Positions 21,851 through 33,484 are shown, counted from the stretch's first letter. The stretch is 46,742 nt of DNA from Candidatus Acinetobacter avistercoris (GCA_018883945.1 JAHLFF010000124.1:1-46742); one strand, 5' to 3'. Notes: generated by a model from the sequence alone, not told the origin. Translations and numbers: made by a program.

Positions 21851-22969
21851 ATGATCGTAAATCCAATTAAACGCCGCCCAACACGTAAAATTCGTGTTGG
21901 CTCGGTGTATGTAGGTGGTGATGCTCCGATCAGTATTCAAAGCATGACCAATACTGAAACTTGTGATGTCGATGCAACTGTTGCGCAAATTCAACGTTGT
22001 GCAGATATCGGTGCAGATATCATGCGGGTTTCTGTTCCATCAATGGAAGCTGCGGTTGCATTTGGTGAAATTCGTAAACGTGTAACTGTTCCTTTGGTGG
22101 CAGATATTCATTTCGATTATAAGATTGCATTGGCTGTTGCAGATTTGGGTGCAGATTGCTTAAGGATTAATCCTGGTAATATTGGCTCGGAAGCGAAAAT
22201 TCGTGAAGTTGTTGCTGCTGCACGTCATAATGATATTTCAATGCGAATTGGTGTAAATGCTGGTTCATTGGAAAAAGACATTCAAAAGAAATATGGCGAA
22301 CCTACGGGTGCCGCATTGCTTGAATCTGCGATGCGTCATATTGATATTTTAAACCGTTTGGATTTCAACGAATTTAAAATTTCAGTTAAAGCATCGAATG
22401 TATTTTTGACAATGGATGCGTATCGTTTATTGTCGGCTCAAATTGACAATCCATTGCATCTAGGTGTAACTGAAGCGGGTGTTTACCGTACAGGTTCGGT
22501 TAAGTCGGCGATTGCTTTGGGTGGTTTGTTGATGGATGGCATTGGTGACACCATGCGTATTTCATTGGCTGCTGAGCCTGAAGAAGAAGTGAAGATTGGT
22601 TTTGATATTTTAAAATCATTAGGACTTCGTTCTAATGGGATTAACTTTATTGCTTGTCCAAGTTGCTCACGTCAAGAATTTAATGTGATTAAAGTGATGC
22701 AGGCTTTGGAAGAGCGTTTAGAAGATATTCGTACACCGATGGATGTATCTGTCATTGGTTGTAAAGTGAATGGTCCAGGCGAAGCCAAAGAAGCTGATAT
22801 TGGTATTGTGGGTGCAGCTCCTCGTTCATTGGTTTATAAAAATGGTGAGAAAAGCCATTTAATCGATACTAACCAGCTGGTTGACGAAATCGAAACGATG
22901 GTTCGTCAACGTGTTGTCGAGCTCGAAGAAGCTAAATCTAAAGAGATTATTCGTACAAGTTTTGAGTAA
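21851..22969 (+). CDS. ispG: (E)-4-hydroxy-3-methylbut-2-enyl-diphosphate synthase
   Basis: Penultimate step of the non-mevalonate (MEP) isoprenoid pathway: reductive ring opening of MEcPP at a 4Fe-4S cluster. TIM-barrel domain from [20 protein letters not shown] to about residue 260; cluster-binding Cys in CPSC (about 271-274) and [10 protein letters not shown] (about 306). 372 residues as in E. coli. Located in the conserved rodZ-ispG-hisS order and only 10 bases from hisS. Confidence 0.98.
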   Translation: MIVNPIKRRPTRKIRVGSVYVGGDAPISIQSMTNTETCDVDATVAQIQRCADIGADIMRVSVPSMEAAVAFGEIRKRVTVPLVADIHFDYKIALAVADLGADCLRINPGNIGSEAKIREVVAAARHNDISMRIGVNAGSLEKDIQKKYGEPTGAALLESAMRHIDILNRLDFNEFKISVKASNVFLTMDAYRLLSAQIDNPLHLGVTEAGVYRTGSVKSAIALGGLLMDGIGDTMRISLAAEPEEEVKIGFDILKSLGLRSNGINFIACPSCSRQEFNVIKVMQALEERLEDIRTPMDVSVIGCKVNGPGEAKEADIGIVGAAPRSLVYKNGEKSHLIDTNQLVDEIETMVRQRVVELEEAKSKEIIRTSFE

Positions 22970-22979
22970 GCTATAAGTC

Positions 22980-24275
22980 ATGAGTTCAATTGTCGCAATT
23001 AAAGGTTTTAATGACATTCTCCCAACGCAGACATCTGCGTGGAGACGTCTAGAACAACATTTAGCATCGTTAATGGATGCTTATGGATACCAACAAATCC
23101 GCTTGCCGATTGTTGAACAAACGCATCTATTTAAGCGTTCAATTGGTGATGCGACCGATATTGTTGAAAAAGAGATGTACACGTTCTTAGACAAAGGTAA
23201 TCCACCTGAGTCTTTGACCCTGCGTCCTGAAGGTACTGCGGGTTGTGTACGTGCGATGCTTGAGCATAACTTACTTCGTGGTTCAACACCGCGGGTTTGG
23301 TATGTCGGTCCAATGTTCCGTTATGAAAAACCACAGAAAGGTCGTTATCGCCAGTTTCATCAATTTGGTGTAGAAACATTTGGTATTAGTACGCCAGATA
23401 TGGACGCTGAGTTGATTTTAATGACAGCGCGTTTATGGAAACGTATGGGTGTCGCTGATAAAGTTCAATTAGAGTTGAATACATTAGGCGAGTCTGATGA
23501 GCGTGCCGCGTATCGTGCTGCATTGGTTGAGTTTTTAGCAGCGCATCAAGCAGATCTTGATGAAGACTCACAGCGTCGTTTGACGACTAATCCACTGCGT
23601 ATTCTGGACTCGAAGGATGCTCGTACTCAGCGAATTCTTGAGAATGCACCGAAACTTCATGACTTTATGGGTGAAGAAACTTTAGCGCATTTCAATCAGT
23701 TGAAACAGTATTTGACCGATGCGGGTATCCGTTTTGTCATCAACCAGAAATTGGTACGTGGTTTAGATTATTACAATAAAACTGTATTTGAGTGGACCAC
23801 AACACATTTAGGATCACAAGGTACAGTGTGTGCTGGCGGTCGTTATGATGGACTTGTGGGTCAGTTAAAAGCAAAGCCTGAACAGTCAGTACCAGCGGTC
23901 GGTTTTGCAATGGGTATGGAACGTTTACTTTTACTTCTTGAACAAGTGGGTGACAATACTCCAGTTCGTGAATGTGATGTATTCCTACTTGCAGATGCTG
24001 CGACTCAAAGTCAGGCATTGGTTGCTGCCGAACAAATCCGTGATCAACTTGATACTGCAAATAGCGCAATCCGTTTGAAAACGGGTTCACAAGGTTCGAT
24101 GAAGTCACAAATGAAAAAAGCTGATCAGTCAGGTGCTTTGTTTGCATTGATTTTAGGTGAGCGTGAACTTGAAGCGGGTCATTTCTTGGTTAAAGAGTTG
24201 GCGACTGCGGAACAAACTGAAGTTGCGATTGCGGATATTGTTCCGTTTATCATTGATAAAATTTCTTCAAAATAA
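22980..24275 (+). CDS. hisS: Histidyl-tRNA synthetase
   Basis: Class II synthetase charging tRNA-His. Starts IKGFNDILP; motif 2 region with [19 protein letters not shown] (about 115-133); histidine-binding [14 protein letters not shown] (about 258-271); motif 3 [12 protein letters not shown] (about 305-316); C-terminal anticodon domain. 431 residues. Ten bases after ispG and 26 before yfgM, so clearly in the operon. Confidence 0.98.
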   Translation: MSSIVAIKGFNDILPTQTSAWRRLEQHLASLMDAYGYQQIRLPIVEQTHLFKRSIGDATDIVEKEMYTFLDKGNPPESLTLRPEGTAGCVRAMLEHNLLRGSTPRVWYVGPMFRYEKPQKGRYRQFHQFGVETFGISTPDMDAELILMTARLWKRMGVADKVQLELNTLGESDERAAYRAALVEFLAAHQADLDEDSQRRLTTNPLRILDSKDARTQRILENAPKLHDFMGEETLAHFNQLKQYLTDAGIRFVINQKLVRGLDYYNKTVFEWTTTHLGSQGTVCAGGRYDGLVGQLKAKPEQSVPAVGFAMGMERLLLLLEQVGDNTPVRECDVFLLADAATQSQALVAAEQIRDQLDTANSAIRLKTGSQGSMKSQMKKADQSGALFALILGERELEAGHFLVKELATAEQTEVAIADIVPFIIDKISSK

Positions 24276-24301
24276 TCCAAATATAAGGAAAGGGCAGTTA
24301 C

Positions 24302-25045
24302 ATGAGTGCAATGAGTGGTGAAGAGCAACTTGATAGTGCAAAGTCATTGTTTAAGAAATATGGTTCTGCCATGGTCACAATTGTACTTATTGTATTGATC
24401 GCTTTTTTTGCCTGGGAATATTGGAAAAAGAAAACTTTGGCTGAAAATCAAATTAACACCGCGAAAGTTCAGTTGTTTATGGATGAGGTAAGAGCAGCAG
24501 AGGCAGATCCAAAACTTGCTGCTGCTTTAACTGCATCTGCAGAAAAGATCGTAAAAGAAGATCCAGATTCAGTACATGCCTTGCAAACGCAGTTGGTTAT
24601 GGCAAAATTTGCGTATGATCAAAAAGATTATGCAAGAGCTGAGCGTGAACTGAAAAAAATTGAAAATAGTCAACTCGACGATGAAGGCTTAAAGCAAATT
24701 GTAAAAATTCGTTTAGCTGATTCACAACTGGCTCAGAAAAAATTTGATGAGGCTTTGAAGACCTTATCAACTGCGACATTGCCTGCATTTAAAACCACAG
24801 TAGAAGAAGCACGTGGCGATATTTATGTAGCAAAAAATGATATTGAAAATGCGAAAAAAGCGTATCAGAATGCGTGGAATCATTTGATTGAATCTAAACA
24901 AGAACGTCAAATTTTACAAATTAAACTCGAAAGTGTTGGCGTATTAGTGGATGATCCTGAAATTGAGCGCCCAATCGTTGAAGTTCAAATGGATGAGCCT
25001 CAATTAAATCGTCCCGTAGCGGCCCAAAAAATGGATGAGTCTTAA
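24302..25045 (+). CDS. yfgM: YfgM-type membrane-anchored TPR chaperone
   Basis: Inner-membrane protein with one N-terminal anchor (MVTIVLIVLIAFFAWEYW, about 22-40) and a periplasmic helical TPR-like domain. E. coli YfgM associates with PpiD and SecYEG and helps proteins leaving the Sec channel. 247 residues; E. coli has 206, the excess being a C-terminal tail with two related acidic segments (VQMDEPQLNRP and AAQKMDES). Its TAA shares one base with the bamB ATG (TAATG), so translation is coupled to the outer-membrane assembly factor. Confidence 0.88.
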   Translation: MSAMSGEEQLDSAKSLFKKYGSAMVTIVLIVLIAFFAWEYWKKKTLAENQINTAKVQLFMDEVRAAEADPKLAAALTASAEKIVKEDPDSVHALQTQLVMAKFAYDQKDYARAERELKKIENSQLDDEGLKQIVKIRLADSQLAQKKFDEALKTLSTATLPAFKTTVEEARGDIYVAKNDIENAKKAYQNAWNHLIESKQERQILQIKLESVGVLVDDPEIERPIVEVQMDEPQLNRPVAAQKMDES

Positions 25046-26196
25046 TGCAAAGAAAGTATAAAATACCGTTTGCCTTAGCAATTTTGTCATTAGCTATTGC
25101 TGGCTGTTCAAGTAATAAAATTAAAGTAGAAAAAGTTAAGCCTAATCCGCTACCGAAACTTGAGCAATCTACAAGCTTGGTTCAAGTGTTTTCTCAAAAA
25201 GTTTCTGCGACTGATGCTGCTGATCCATTACGTTTGACGATGGCCAAAGATGGTGGCGTTTTATTTATTCTGGACCCTAAAAAGGGCACTGTAAGTGCTT
25301 ATCGGGGTAAAGATCGCCTTTGGCAAAATGAAATCAGTAAAATTGGTTTAAGTTCAGGTGTGGCTGCCGCTGATGGTATTGTGGTGGTTGGTAATAAAAA
25401 AGGCCAAATTTTTGCACTTGACCAAGCTTCAGGTGTGCAAAAATGGACAGCTCAACTTTCAGGTTCATTAATCAGCTCTGCATTGATTCAGTCTGGGCGT
25501 GTCGTTGTCGTTGCCAATGACAATACAACGTTTGGTCTTGCAGATGAGTCTGGTCAGCAAGTATGGACGTATAAATTACCCGGTGAGCAATTTAGCTTAC
25601 GTGGTCAAGCGTCACCAGTTACTCTAGATCCGAATACAGTGCTCGTTGCGTCTTCAAATGCATATTTATATGCTATAGACAGTTTGTCTGGAACACTTCG
25701 TATGCAACGCCGTGTGGCTGTGAGCGATGGTCGTTCTGATATTCAACGTTTGATTGATATCGATGCTGAACCGACAGTTGCAGGTCAGTTTGTTGTGACG
25801 ACCAGTTACCAAGGCCAAGTGACTGTGACAGATCTTGCTTCACAACGCGTGGTGTGGAGTGAAGATACAAGTAGTATTACACGTCCAGAAGTTTCAGGCC
25901 GTCAAGTTTTTGTCAGCCAAACTGATGGTCAGTTGGTGTCTTATGATCTGATTACTGGTCAGAAAATATGGACAAATGATCAATTGTTGAACCGAAATTT
26001 AAGTAATCCTGTCATGCTTGGCCAAGAGTTGCTGGTTGGAGATCTTGATGGTGTATTGCACATGATTGATCCGACGTCTGGAAACATTGTTGGTCGTTCT
26101 AAAACGAGTGGTGAAGTACGTTCACTGCGTGTTTTAGACAATCAACTTTATGTTGCGACACGAACTGGCGCATTAAGCATTTGGCAGAATCGTTAA
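25045..26196 (+). CDS. bamB: BamB: outer-membrane beta-barrel assembly lipoprotein
   Basis: Lipoprotein of the BAM complex that supports BamA in folding outer-membrane proteins. Signal peptide and lipobox IAGC (about residue 20), then an eight-bladed PQQ-type beta-propeller; blade motifs such as GQIFALDQASGVQKWTAQL and YLYAIDSLSGTLRMQRRV repeat about every 40 residues. 383 residues, near E. coli (392). Last gene of the cluster; a terminator follows. Confidence 0.96.
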   Translation: MQRKYKIPFALAILSLAIAGCSSNKIKVEKVKPNPLPKLEQSTSLVQVFSQKVSATDAADPLRLTMAKDGGVLFILDPKKGTVSAYRGKDRLWQNEISKIGLSSGVAAADGIVVVGNKKGQIFALDQASGVQKWTAQLSGSLISSALIQSGRVVVVANDNTTFGLADESGQQVWTYKLPGEQFSLRGQASPVTLDPNTVLVASSNAYLYAIDSLSGTLRMQRRVAVSDGRSDIQRLIDIDAEPTVAGQFVVTTSYQGQVTVTDLASQRVVWSEDTSSITRPEVSGRQVFVSQTDGQLVSYDLITGQKIWTNDQLLNRNLSNPVMLGQELLVGDLDGVLHMIDPTSGNIVGRSKTSGEVRSLRVLDNQLYVATRTGALSIWQNR

Positions 26197-26244
26197 TTTT
26201 TCTTCTGCTTATGTTAGACTAGTTATCAAATTTTATGATTTAGC

Positions 26245-26283
26245 CTCGGGGTCTTTGATATTTTCGGACCCCGAGCTTTTTAT
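26245..26283 (+). terminator. rho-independent terminator after bamB
   Basis: CTCGGGGTC (26245-26253) pairs perfectly with GACCCCGAG (26267-26275), followed by CTTTTTATT. It closes the rlmN-bamB cluster and separates der. Confidence 0.95.
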
Positions 26284-26365
26284 TCAGGTGTTTTACCTAT
26301 ATTTCTTCCACAGTTTCTGATGTTCTGGCCACTTGAGTTGGCTGATCTTGAATAAAGGTTAATCT

Positions 26366-27775
26366 ATGAAACCCGTAATTGCGCTCATTGGTCGTCCGAA
26401 CGTCGGAAAATCAACGCTATTTAACCAAATTACAAAGAGTCGTGATGCGCTAGTTGCTGACTTTGCCGGTCTGACGCGCGACCGTAAATATGGTGATGCT
26501 GTATTTCAAAATAAGTCTTTCATCGTTGTTGATACTGGGGGTATTGGCGAAAATGAAGGCGGTATCGATTCATATATGGCAGAGCAATCAAAAACTGCCA
26601 TTAATGAAGCAGATATTATTATATTTGTAGTGGATGCTCGTGCAGGCCTATTAGCATCAGATGAGCATGTTGCACGTGAACTTCGTACACTGGGTAAAAA
26701 AGTGTATTTGGTTGCCAACAAAGTAGACGGTGTACACGCTGAAGCTGCTTTGGTTGAGTTTTTCAAACTTGGTATGGGTGAACCCATGCAAGTTGCTGCG
26801 AGTCATGGTCGTGGCGTGTCTCAAATGCTTGAAGATGTGCTGATCGACATTCCAGAAGATGGCGATGCTGATGAGCATGACAAAGCAACAGGTCTACGTT
26901 TAGCGATCATTGGTCGTCCGAACGTGGGTAAATCAACACTTGTGAATCGCTTATTGGGTGAAGACCGTGTTGTTGCATTTGATGAACCAGGGACGACACG
27001 TGATTCAATTTATATTCCGTTTGAACGTGATGGTCGTAAATACACGTTAATTGACACCGCTGGTGTACGTCGTAAAGGTAAAGTCGATGAAATGATTGAG
27101 AAGTTCTCAATCGTTAAAACTTTACAAGCGATTAAAGATGCACACGTCATTGTCGTTGTTCTAGATGCGCGTGAAGGCGTGGTTGAGCAAGACCTACATT
27201 TGATTGGTTACGCGCTTGAAGCAGGTCGTGCCATGGTTATTGCCATTAATAAATGGGATAACATGAGCGATTATGATCGTAAACAATGTAAATTAGATAT
27301 CGATCGACGTTTTGACTTTATTCCTTGGGCGAAAGTACATTTGATTTCTGCTTTGCATGGTACGGGTGTGGGTGAGATGTATCCATCGATTCACCGTGCA
27401 TTTGATTCTTCGCATTTAAAAGTATCTCCAGCGAAAATCACACAGATTTTGAATGATGCAACTGAAGCACATCAACCACCAATGATCAGTGGTCGTCGTA
27501 TTAAAATGCGTTATGCGCATATGGGTGGACAAAATCCACCGACGATTGTGGTACATGGTAATAAAGTTGATAAAACGCCTGCGGACTATCGTCGTTACTT
27601 AGAAAATGTATTCCGTAAAGTGTATAAGCTTGAAGGAACACCTGTTCGTATCGAATTTAAAACCTCTGAAAATCCATTTGAAGGTCGTAAGACGGTTATG
27701 GATGAGCGTATTGCAGCGCGTAAGCGTCGTTATGTACAGAAATTTAAAAAAGCAGAAAAGAAATTTAAACGCTAA
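26366..27775 (+). CDS. der: Der (EngA): ribosome-assembly GTPase
   Basis: Essential GTPase with two tandem G domains acting on 50S subunit maturation. Each domain starts with GRPNVGKST (residues about 8 and 189). Other motifs: DTGG and DTAG (G3), NKVD and NKWD (G4). A C-terminal KH-like domain ([25 protein letters not shown]) binds rRNA; the tail is Lys/Arg-rich. 469 residues. AAGG precedes the ATG. It has its own transcription unit between two terminators. Confidence 0.98.
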   Translation: MKPVIALIGRPNVGKSTLFNQITKSRDALVADFAGLTRDRKYGDAVFQNKSFIVVDTGGIGENEGGIDSYMAEQSKTAINEADIIIFVVDARAGLLASDEHVARELRTLGKKVYLVANKVDGVHAEAALVEFFKLGMGEPMQVAASHGRGVSQMLEDVLIDIPEDGDADEHDKATGLRLAIIGRPNVGKSTLVNRLLGEDRVVAFDEPGTTRDSIYIPFERDGRKYTLIDTAGVRRKGKVDEMIEKFSIVKTLQAIKDAHVIVVVLDAREGVVEQDLHLIGYALEAGRAMVIAINKWDNMSDYDRKQCKLDIDRRFDFIPWAKVHLISALHGTGVGEMYPSIHRAFDSSHLKVSPAKITQILNDATEAHQPPMISGRRIKMRYAHMGGQNPPTIVVHGNKVDKTPADYRRYLENVFRKVYKLEGTPVRIEFKTSENPFEGRKTVMDERIAARKRRYVQKFKKAEKKFKR

Positions 27776-27802
27776 GTTTATCTGGCTTGAATGTGCAAAA
27801 TT

Positions 27803-27833
27803 AAAAACCCAAAGTGATCTTTGGGTTTTTTTA
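27803..27833 (+). terminator. rho-independent terminator after der
   Basis: AAAAACCCAAAG, TGAT loop, CTTTGGGTTTTTTT. It ends less than 15 bases before the next possible start codon. Confidence 0.94.
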
Positions 27834-27842
27834 TTTTAATAT

Positions 27843-28607
27843 ATGGAAAGACGCTCAAATCAATGGATCTATATGAAGCATCAGATAAGGATTGATCTCG
27901 CTGCTATCGCTCATTTTTACCAAGATGATCAGAAATTAGAGCGCAAGGTACAGATTTTAGCTCGTAAAAATGCAATATATAACTATCGTAATCAATTACT
28001 CAGTCAACAGCTGAATGAAACTATCACTAATGATGATTTTGCCAAAACGGAATATGGGAAGCCTTTTTTAAAAACTGAAATTTCGATAATAGACAGTTTA
28101 AAAACAGGAAGTTTAAAAACTGATAGCTTTGAAATAGATAATTTAAATACATATCACTTAAAAGATTCTAATAATTTATTTTTAAACCACAGTCATAGTC
28201 AGCATTTTTATGTCTTGGCGACATCAAATAGTATTTCAGACTTGGGGGTGGATATTGAAGAGCTAAAACGTAAAGTCCGCTTTGACGCCTTGGCGAAACA
28301 TGCTTTTCATCCAACAGAATATGAAATTTGGATAGATTTGGAGTGCGATCCAAACTACTGGTTTAGAGTCTGGACCACCAAAGAGGCGATATTGAAAGCT
28401 AGTGGTTTAGGGATTCGAATGTCGATGAATGAAATCAATACCAATTTACATCCCATGCATCGTTCAGGATGTTTTGAACATGATTCATTGGGGTGTTTTT
28501 TATATTATAATTATTGTATTCAAGGGTGTATTCTTACTGTCGCATGGCGAGTAGATCAATTTTCACCAGATCAGGCCAAGACGCAGATTGAAATGATTGA
28601 ACATTAA
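27843..28607 (+). CDS. 4'-phosphopantetheinyl transferase (Sfp superfamily) with a repeat insert
   Basis: Transfers phosphopantetheine from CoA to a carrier-protein serine. Motifs in order: GKPF (about 74), LNHSHS (about 114), LGVDIEEL (about 135, Mg ligands D and E), WFRVWTTKEAILKASGLGI (about 174-192). Between the GKPF and HSHS motifs the gene carries five in-frame 15-bp repeats giving the five-residue pattern D/G-S-L/F-K/E-T (residues 84-108); see findings. 254 residues. The start is uncertain: the ATG at 27843 lies directly after the der terminator without a Shine-Dalgarno; the ATG at 27873 has GGA 5 bases upstream. No biosynthetic cluster is nearby, so it may be the general AcpS/EntD-like enzyme or serve a distant siderophore or lipopeptide cluster. 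Confidence 0.85.
   Translation: MERRSNQWIYMKHQIRIDLAAIAHFYQDDQKLERKVQILARKNAIYNYRNQLLSQQLNETITNDDFAKTEYGKPFLKTEISIIDSLKTGSLKTDSFEIDNLNTYHLKDSNNLFLNHSHSQHFYVLATSNSISDLGVDIEELKRKVRFDALAKHAFHPTEYEIWIDLECDPNYWFRVWTTKEAILKASGLGIRMSMNEINTNLHPMHRSGCFEHDSLGCFLYYNYCIQGCILTVAWRVDQFSPDQAKTQIEMIEH
28092..28166 (+). repeat. five imperfect 15-bp tandem repeats inside the phosphopantetheinyl transferase gene
   Basis: Units at 28092, 28107, 28122, 28137 and 28152, each exactly 15 bases. The first two differ at four positions; later ones drift. In frame, each codes a pentapeptide with a central Leu/Phe (DSLKT, GSLKT, DSFEI, DNLNT, YHLKD). Confidence 0.8.
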
Positions 28608-28691
28608 AAAAGCAATGGTTGGTGAAGAATCCTATAATAGCTGATTAGATTGAGATGAATTTAAAATTTAAAAAATAATTAAAGATCATAC

Positions 28692-28722
28692 AAAAAAGCC
28701 CATCTTATGATGGGCCTTTTTT
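28692..28722. terminator. bidirectional terminator between convergent genes
   Basis: A-tract, GCCCATC (28698-28704), TTAT, GATGGGC (28709-28715), T-tract. Serves both the rightward gene ending at 28607 and leftward secF ending at 28740. Confidence 0.93.
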
Positions 28723-28739
28723 AATGAAAGATTCAAACG

Positions 28740-29723
28740 TTATCGAGGAAGATCGTTAGAAACGACCTCTTCTTCTTCAAACTCTGGTTTTACTTGCACA
28801 ATAAAGTCTTGACGGTTTAGACCACGCCAAAGTGCGTAAGCAGTACCAATATAAATTGAAGAATAAGTACCCACAAAGATACCGATGAACATCGCGATTG
28901 AGAACCATTTTAGACCATCACCACCGACAAACATCATCGCGAGTACCACAAGCATGAGGGTCATAGAGGTATGAATGGTACGACGTAAGGTTTCGGTTAA
29001 AGCAATGTTAATGACTTCAACAGGCGTAGCGCCACGAATCTTACGGAAGTTTTCACGGATACGATCCGAAACCACGATATTATCATTGAGCGAGAAGCCA
29101 ATAATAGAAAGCAGGGCAGCCAATACTGTTAAGTCAAAAGGCCATTGCATTAATGCAAAAATACCCAAAGTCACCACAATATCGTGGAATAAAGACAGTA
29201 CAGCACCAATAGCCAATTTGAACTCAAAGCGAATGGTGACGTAAATCAACATCATCAAAAGTGCTAATGCAACAGCACCCGCAGACTTAAGATAGAGTTC
29301 ATTACCAACTTGGCCACCCACAGCATCAACTTTTGAGACTTCAGCTGCGTTATTGGGTAGTTGAGCGGCCTTAGTAATCGCATTGCTTAGATCTTCAACA
29401 GCAACATCTTGTTCAGGCATACGCACCAAGAGGTCTTTCGTGCTACCGAGCGTTTGTACAACAGCATCTTTGAAGCCAGCTTGATCGAGTGTTTTCACTA
29501 CATCAGAGGCATTTACCGGTTGTTGATAATTCAGTTCTGCCGAAATACCACCGGTAAAATCTAAACCAAGATTTAAACCTTTATTTGCGATAAAGAACAC
29601 ACTGACAATGGTTAAAATAATAGAGAAGATCGCCGCTGGTTTAGCGATCTTCATAAAGTTTATGACACGTTCGTTGTCTTCACGGCCGTATTTTTTTTCA
29701 TCTGGTTGAGTCATATCAGTCAT
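28740..29723 (-). CDS. secF: SecF: Sec translocase accessory subunit
   Basis: Membrane subunit that with SecD uses the proton gradient to pull preproteins through SecYEG. RND-type topology: helix 1 near residue 30 (PAAIFSIILTIVSVFFIA), periplasmic P1 domain (GLDFTGGISAEL), then five helices including FHDIVVTLGIFAL and SLNDNIVVSDRIRENFRK, the latter the family signature. Start at 29723 (MTDMTQPDEKK) because AAGGAG lies 8 bases upstream; the open frame continues to 29825 inside secD in another frame. 327 residues. It starts 11 bases after secD ends. Confidence 0.96.
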   Translation of the reverse strand: MTDMTQPDEKKYGREDNERVINFMKIAKPAAIFSIILTIVSVFFIANKGLNLGLDFTGGISAELNYQQPVNASDVVKTLDQAGFKDAVVQTLGSTKDLLVRMPEQDVAVEDLSNAITKAAQLPNNAAEVSKVDAVGGQVGNELYLKSAGAVALALLMMLIYVTIRFEFKLAIGAVLSLFHDIVVTLGIFALMQWPFDLTVLAALLSIIGFSLNDNIVVSDRIRENFRKIRGATPVEVINIALTETLRRTIHTSMTLMLVVLAMMFVGGDGLKWFSIAMFIGIFVGTYSSIYIGTAYALWRGLNRQDFIVQVKPEFEEEEVVSNDLPR

Positions 29724-29734
29724 CTTCGATCTCC

Positions 29735-31618
29735 TTATATGCTCAACTTTTTCAAGTTGCGACGTTTGCCATAGATGACCTGTACAATACCGCGCGTTAC
29801 CGTAATGGCAGTGAACATAGAGCACACAACACCAATCATTAAGGTTACAGCGAAGCCTTTTACAGGACCAGAACCAATTGCGAACAGAATAAATGCAACC
29901 AAGAATGTGGTTAAATTCGAGTCAAAAATAGTGTTGTAAGCTCGGTCATAACCCGCCACGATGGCTTGTTTGGGCGAGGCACCCCATTTCATTTCTTCTC
30001 GTATTCGCTCACAAATCAGAACGTTGGCATCGACTGCCATACCAATACTGATGACGATTCCGGCAATACCTGGAAGCGTAAGTGATGAACCAATCCAAGA
30101 CATGACCGTTAGAATCATGGCAAGGTTAATCACCAATGCAGCGTTTGCAATCAAACCAAAGAGGCGATAGAACACCACCATCCAAATCGCGACCAATAAG
30201 AAGCCAAGTTGAGTCGACAAAACACCTTTATCAATGTTTTCTTGACCTAAGCTTGGTCCAATGACACGTTCTTCAACGAAGTACATCGGCGCAGCCAGTG
30301 CACCTGCGCGAAGCATCAATGCCAGTTCAGCCGCTTCTTGTGGTGAATCTAGACCTGTAATACGGAATTGTGAACCCAGTACAGCTTGAATGGTCGCAGC
30401 ATTAATCACGACAGACTCAGTGAACGGAGTACGTACTTCAGTTTGTGTACCAGTCGCAGGATCAGTAACGTAGCTAATTTTTTGTTTATTTTCGATAAAC
30501 AAAACAGCCATACGTTTGCCGACTGCGCCACGCGTTGCATCTGACATCAGCTTGCCGCCAGCCGTGTCTAAAGTAATATTGACTTCAGCACCACCGCTGT
30601 CTTGGCTAAAGCCTGAAGAGGCATTTTGAACACGTTCACCCGTTAAAATACGGTTGCGATTCAAAAGTAACTCACGACCACTGTCTAAAGATTCAAAAGC
30701 GAAGACTTCAGTACCCGGTGGAACCGCTTGACCATTACCCATGTATTGATCATTTAAATCAGAAACTAAGCGGAATTCCAAGTTTGCAGTACGACCCAAT
30801 ACACGTTTCGCTTCAGCTGTATCCTGTACACCAGGTAACTCTACAACAATACGATTGCTACCCTGAGTTTGTACTAATGCTTCTGCAACCCCTAACTCAT
30901 TAATACGATTACGTAATGTCGTTAAGTTTTGATTGAGTGCATAAGATTGGATTTCTTGCTTGGTCGTATCGTTATAAGTCAGACGAAGTGTTGCGCCTGA
31001 TTCTGATGCAAGCGCTTGTTGCGTGTATTTATTGCCTTCACGACGCAATTGATCCATTGCTGCAGAACGGTCTTGCGCGTTGGCAAATTGCACTGTGATC
31101 GTATCGTTGTTCAATGATAAGCTATTGAACTTGATTTTATTATCTCGAAAATCTCGACGTAGATCAGAAGCGGATGTTTCCATGCGCTGTGCAATGGCTT
31201 TGTCCATATCTACTTCAAGTAGAAAGTGAACACCTCCACGTAAATCTAGACCGAGTTTCATTGGCTTAGCGCCAATTTTTTGTAACCAATCTGGTGTGGT
31301 TGGCGCCAAGTTTAAAGCAACAACATAATCATCACCTAGACCTTGTCTAAGCGAGTCTTTTGCTTTGAGCTGCTCTTCAGATGAACTTAAACGAAGCAAG
31401 GCTGCATTTTTAGTGAAACTATTATCGTGAGACTTAATATCATCTGCTTTTAATATTTGCTCTGCTTTTTGAATCACTGTCTCATCAATGAGAGTCCCTG
31501 CTTTGGCGCCAGATATTTGAACAGCAGGTTCATCAGGATACAAACTTGGCAGGGCATATAAAGTACTAATCACCAATACAACGAGGATCAGTAAATATTT
31601 CCATGCTGGATAACGCAT
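29735..31618 (-). CDS. secD: SecD: Sec translocase accessory subunit
   Basis: Partner of SecF. N-terminal helix (YLLILVVLVISTLYALPSLYP), large periplasmic P1 domain including MKLGLDLRGGVHFLLEVD (about 115-130), NRINELGVAEALVQTQG and the AAPMYFVEERVIGPSLGQENI junction, then the C-terminal five-helix bundle with GIVISIGMAVDANVLICERIREE and DSNLTTFLVAFILF. I place the start at 31618 (MRYPAWKYL); the frame is open from a GTG at 31657 but those residues look non-native and AAGAAG precedes the ATG. 628 residues, near E. coli 615. yajC lies about 50 bases upstream. Confidence 0.95.
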   Translation of the reverse strand: MRYPAWKYLLILVVLVISTLYALPSLYPDEPAVQISGAKAGTLIDETVIQKAEQILKADDIKSHDNSFTKNAALLRLSSSEEQLKAKDSLRQGLGDDYVVALNLAPTTPDWLQKIGAKPMKLGLDLRGGVHFLLEVDMDKAIAQRMETSASDLRRDFRDNKIKFNSLSLNNDTITVQFANAQDRSAAMDQLRREGNKYTQQALASESGATLRLTYNDTTKQEIQSYALNQNLTTLRNRINELGVAEALVQTQGSNRIVVELPGVQDTAEAKRVLGRTANLEFRLVSDLNDQYMGNGQAVPPGTEVFAFESLDSGRELLLNRNRILTGERVQNASSGFSQDSGGAEVNITLDTAGGKLMSDATRGAVGKRMAVLFIENKQKISYVTDPATGTQTEVRTPFTESVVINAATIQAVLGSQFRITGLDSPQEAAELALMLRAGALAAPMYFVEERVIGPSLGQENIDKGVLSTQLGFLLVAIWMVVFYRLFGLIANAALVINLAMILTVMSWIGSSLTLPGIAGIVISIGMAVDANVLICERIREEMKWGASPKQAIVAGYDRAYNTIFDSNLTTFLVAFILFAIGSGPVKGFAVTLMIGVVCSMFTAITVTRGIVQVIYGKRRNLKKLSI

Positions 31619-31669
31619 TCGATTTCTTCTTAAAATGAAAAAGTCGTACTTTCGCACGACTAATTTTGA

Positions 31670-31999
31670 TTAAAGATTATTTAAAGTACCTTCAGGAAGC
31701 ACTGAAATAACACTTGCACGTTGAATTTTCACTTCGTTGCCACGGTTCAATTCAACTACCGCAAAATCACCTTCTAATTTAATAATACGACCCATTAAAC
31801 CGCCAGCGAATACAATTTCACTACCTACACCTAAGCTTTCAACAAGGGTACGGTGCTCTTTTGAGCGTTTAGCTTGAGGGCGCCAAATTAGAAAGTAAAA
31901 AATTGCAACGAATACAGCAATCATTAAAATGTTTGCAATCATGCTCGGTTGTTGTGCAGCTTCACCAGCAGCATGTGCTGTAGAAATAAAAAGGCTCAT
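31670..31999 (-). CDS. yajC: YajC: preprotein translocase accessory protein
   Basis: Small inner-membrane protein of the SecDF-YajC complex. One membrane helix (MIANILMIAVFVAIFYFLIW, about 20-40), then RPQAKRSKEHRTLVESLGVGSEIVFAGGLMGRI, the standard YajC cytoplasmic segment. 109 residues. The conserved order is tgt-yajC-secD-secF. Confidence 0.96.
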   Translation of the reverse strand: MSLFISTAHAAGEAAQQPSMIANILMIAVFVAIFYFLIWRPQAKRSKEHRTLVESLGVGSEIVFAGGLMGRIIKLEGDFAVVELNRGNEVKIQRASVISVLPEGTLNNL

Positions 32000-32037
32000 T
32001 TCAATTTCCTAAATTAAAAAAAATATATCAAAGACAT

Positions 32038-32073
32038 GACAGTAAATTGACTTGTTCTGCAATTTACCCTGTC
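32038..32073. other. inverted repeat between tgt and yajC
   Basis: GTAAATTG (32042-32049) pairs with CAATTTAC (32060-32067), extended by GACA/TGTC across a two-base bulge. On the plus strand it is followed by TTTTTCTT, but no rightward gene precedes it. On the transcribed minus strand it may weaken tgt-to-yajC read-through or cap the yajC mRNA. Confidence 0.5.
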
Positions 32074-32100
32074 TTTTTCTTCAGCGCAAATGCTGTTGAA

Positions 32101-33315
<1,215 letters not shown>

Positions 33316-33384
33316 CTAGAAAAATTACAATAAGCTATGTTTTGAATTTTAAGACAGATCACGCTTAAGCGACTGAGCGAATGC

Positions 33385-33484
33385 TTAAATAAAGAATTAA
33401 ATAGTAAATTAGATAAAGAATTGAATGAGGGATTAAATAAATCCTGAATGAAAGACTGAATATAAGACTGTATATAAGACTAAG
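33385..33484. repeat. degenerate short repeats, AT-rich
   Basis: About 100 bases in the tgt/DUF4303 gap made of loosely repeated 10-14-base units of the types AATAAAGAATT, GAATGAAAGACTG and ATATAAGACTG. No hairpin or gene is seen. The copies blend into the 3' end of the adjacent leftward gene. Confidence 0.55.
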
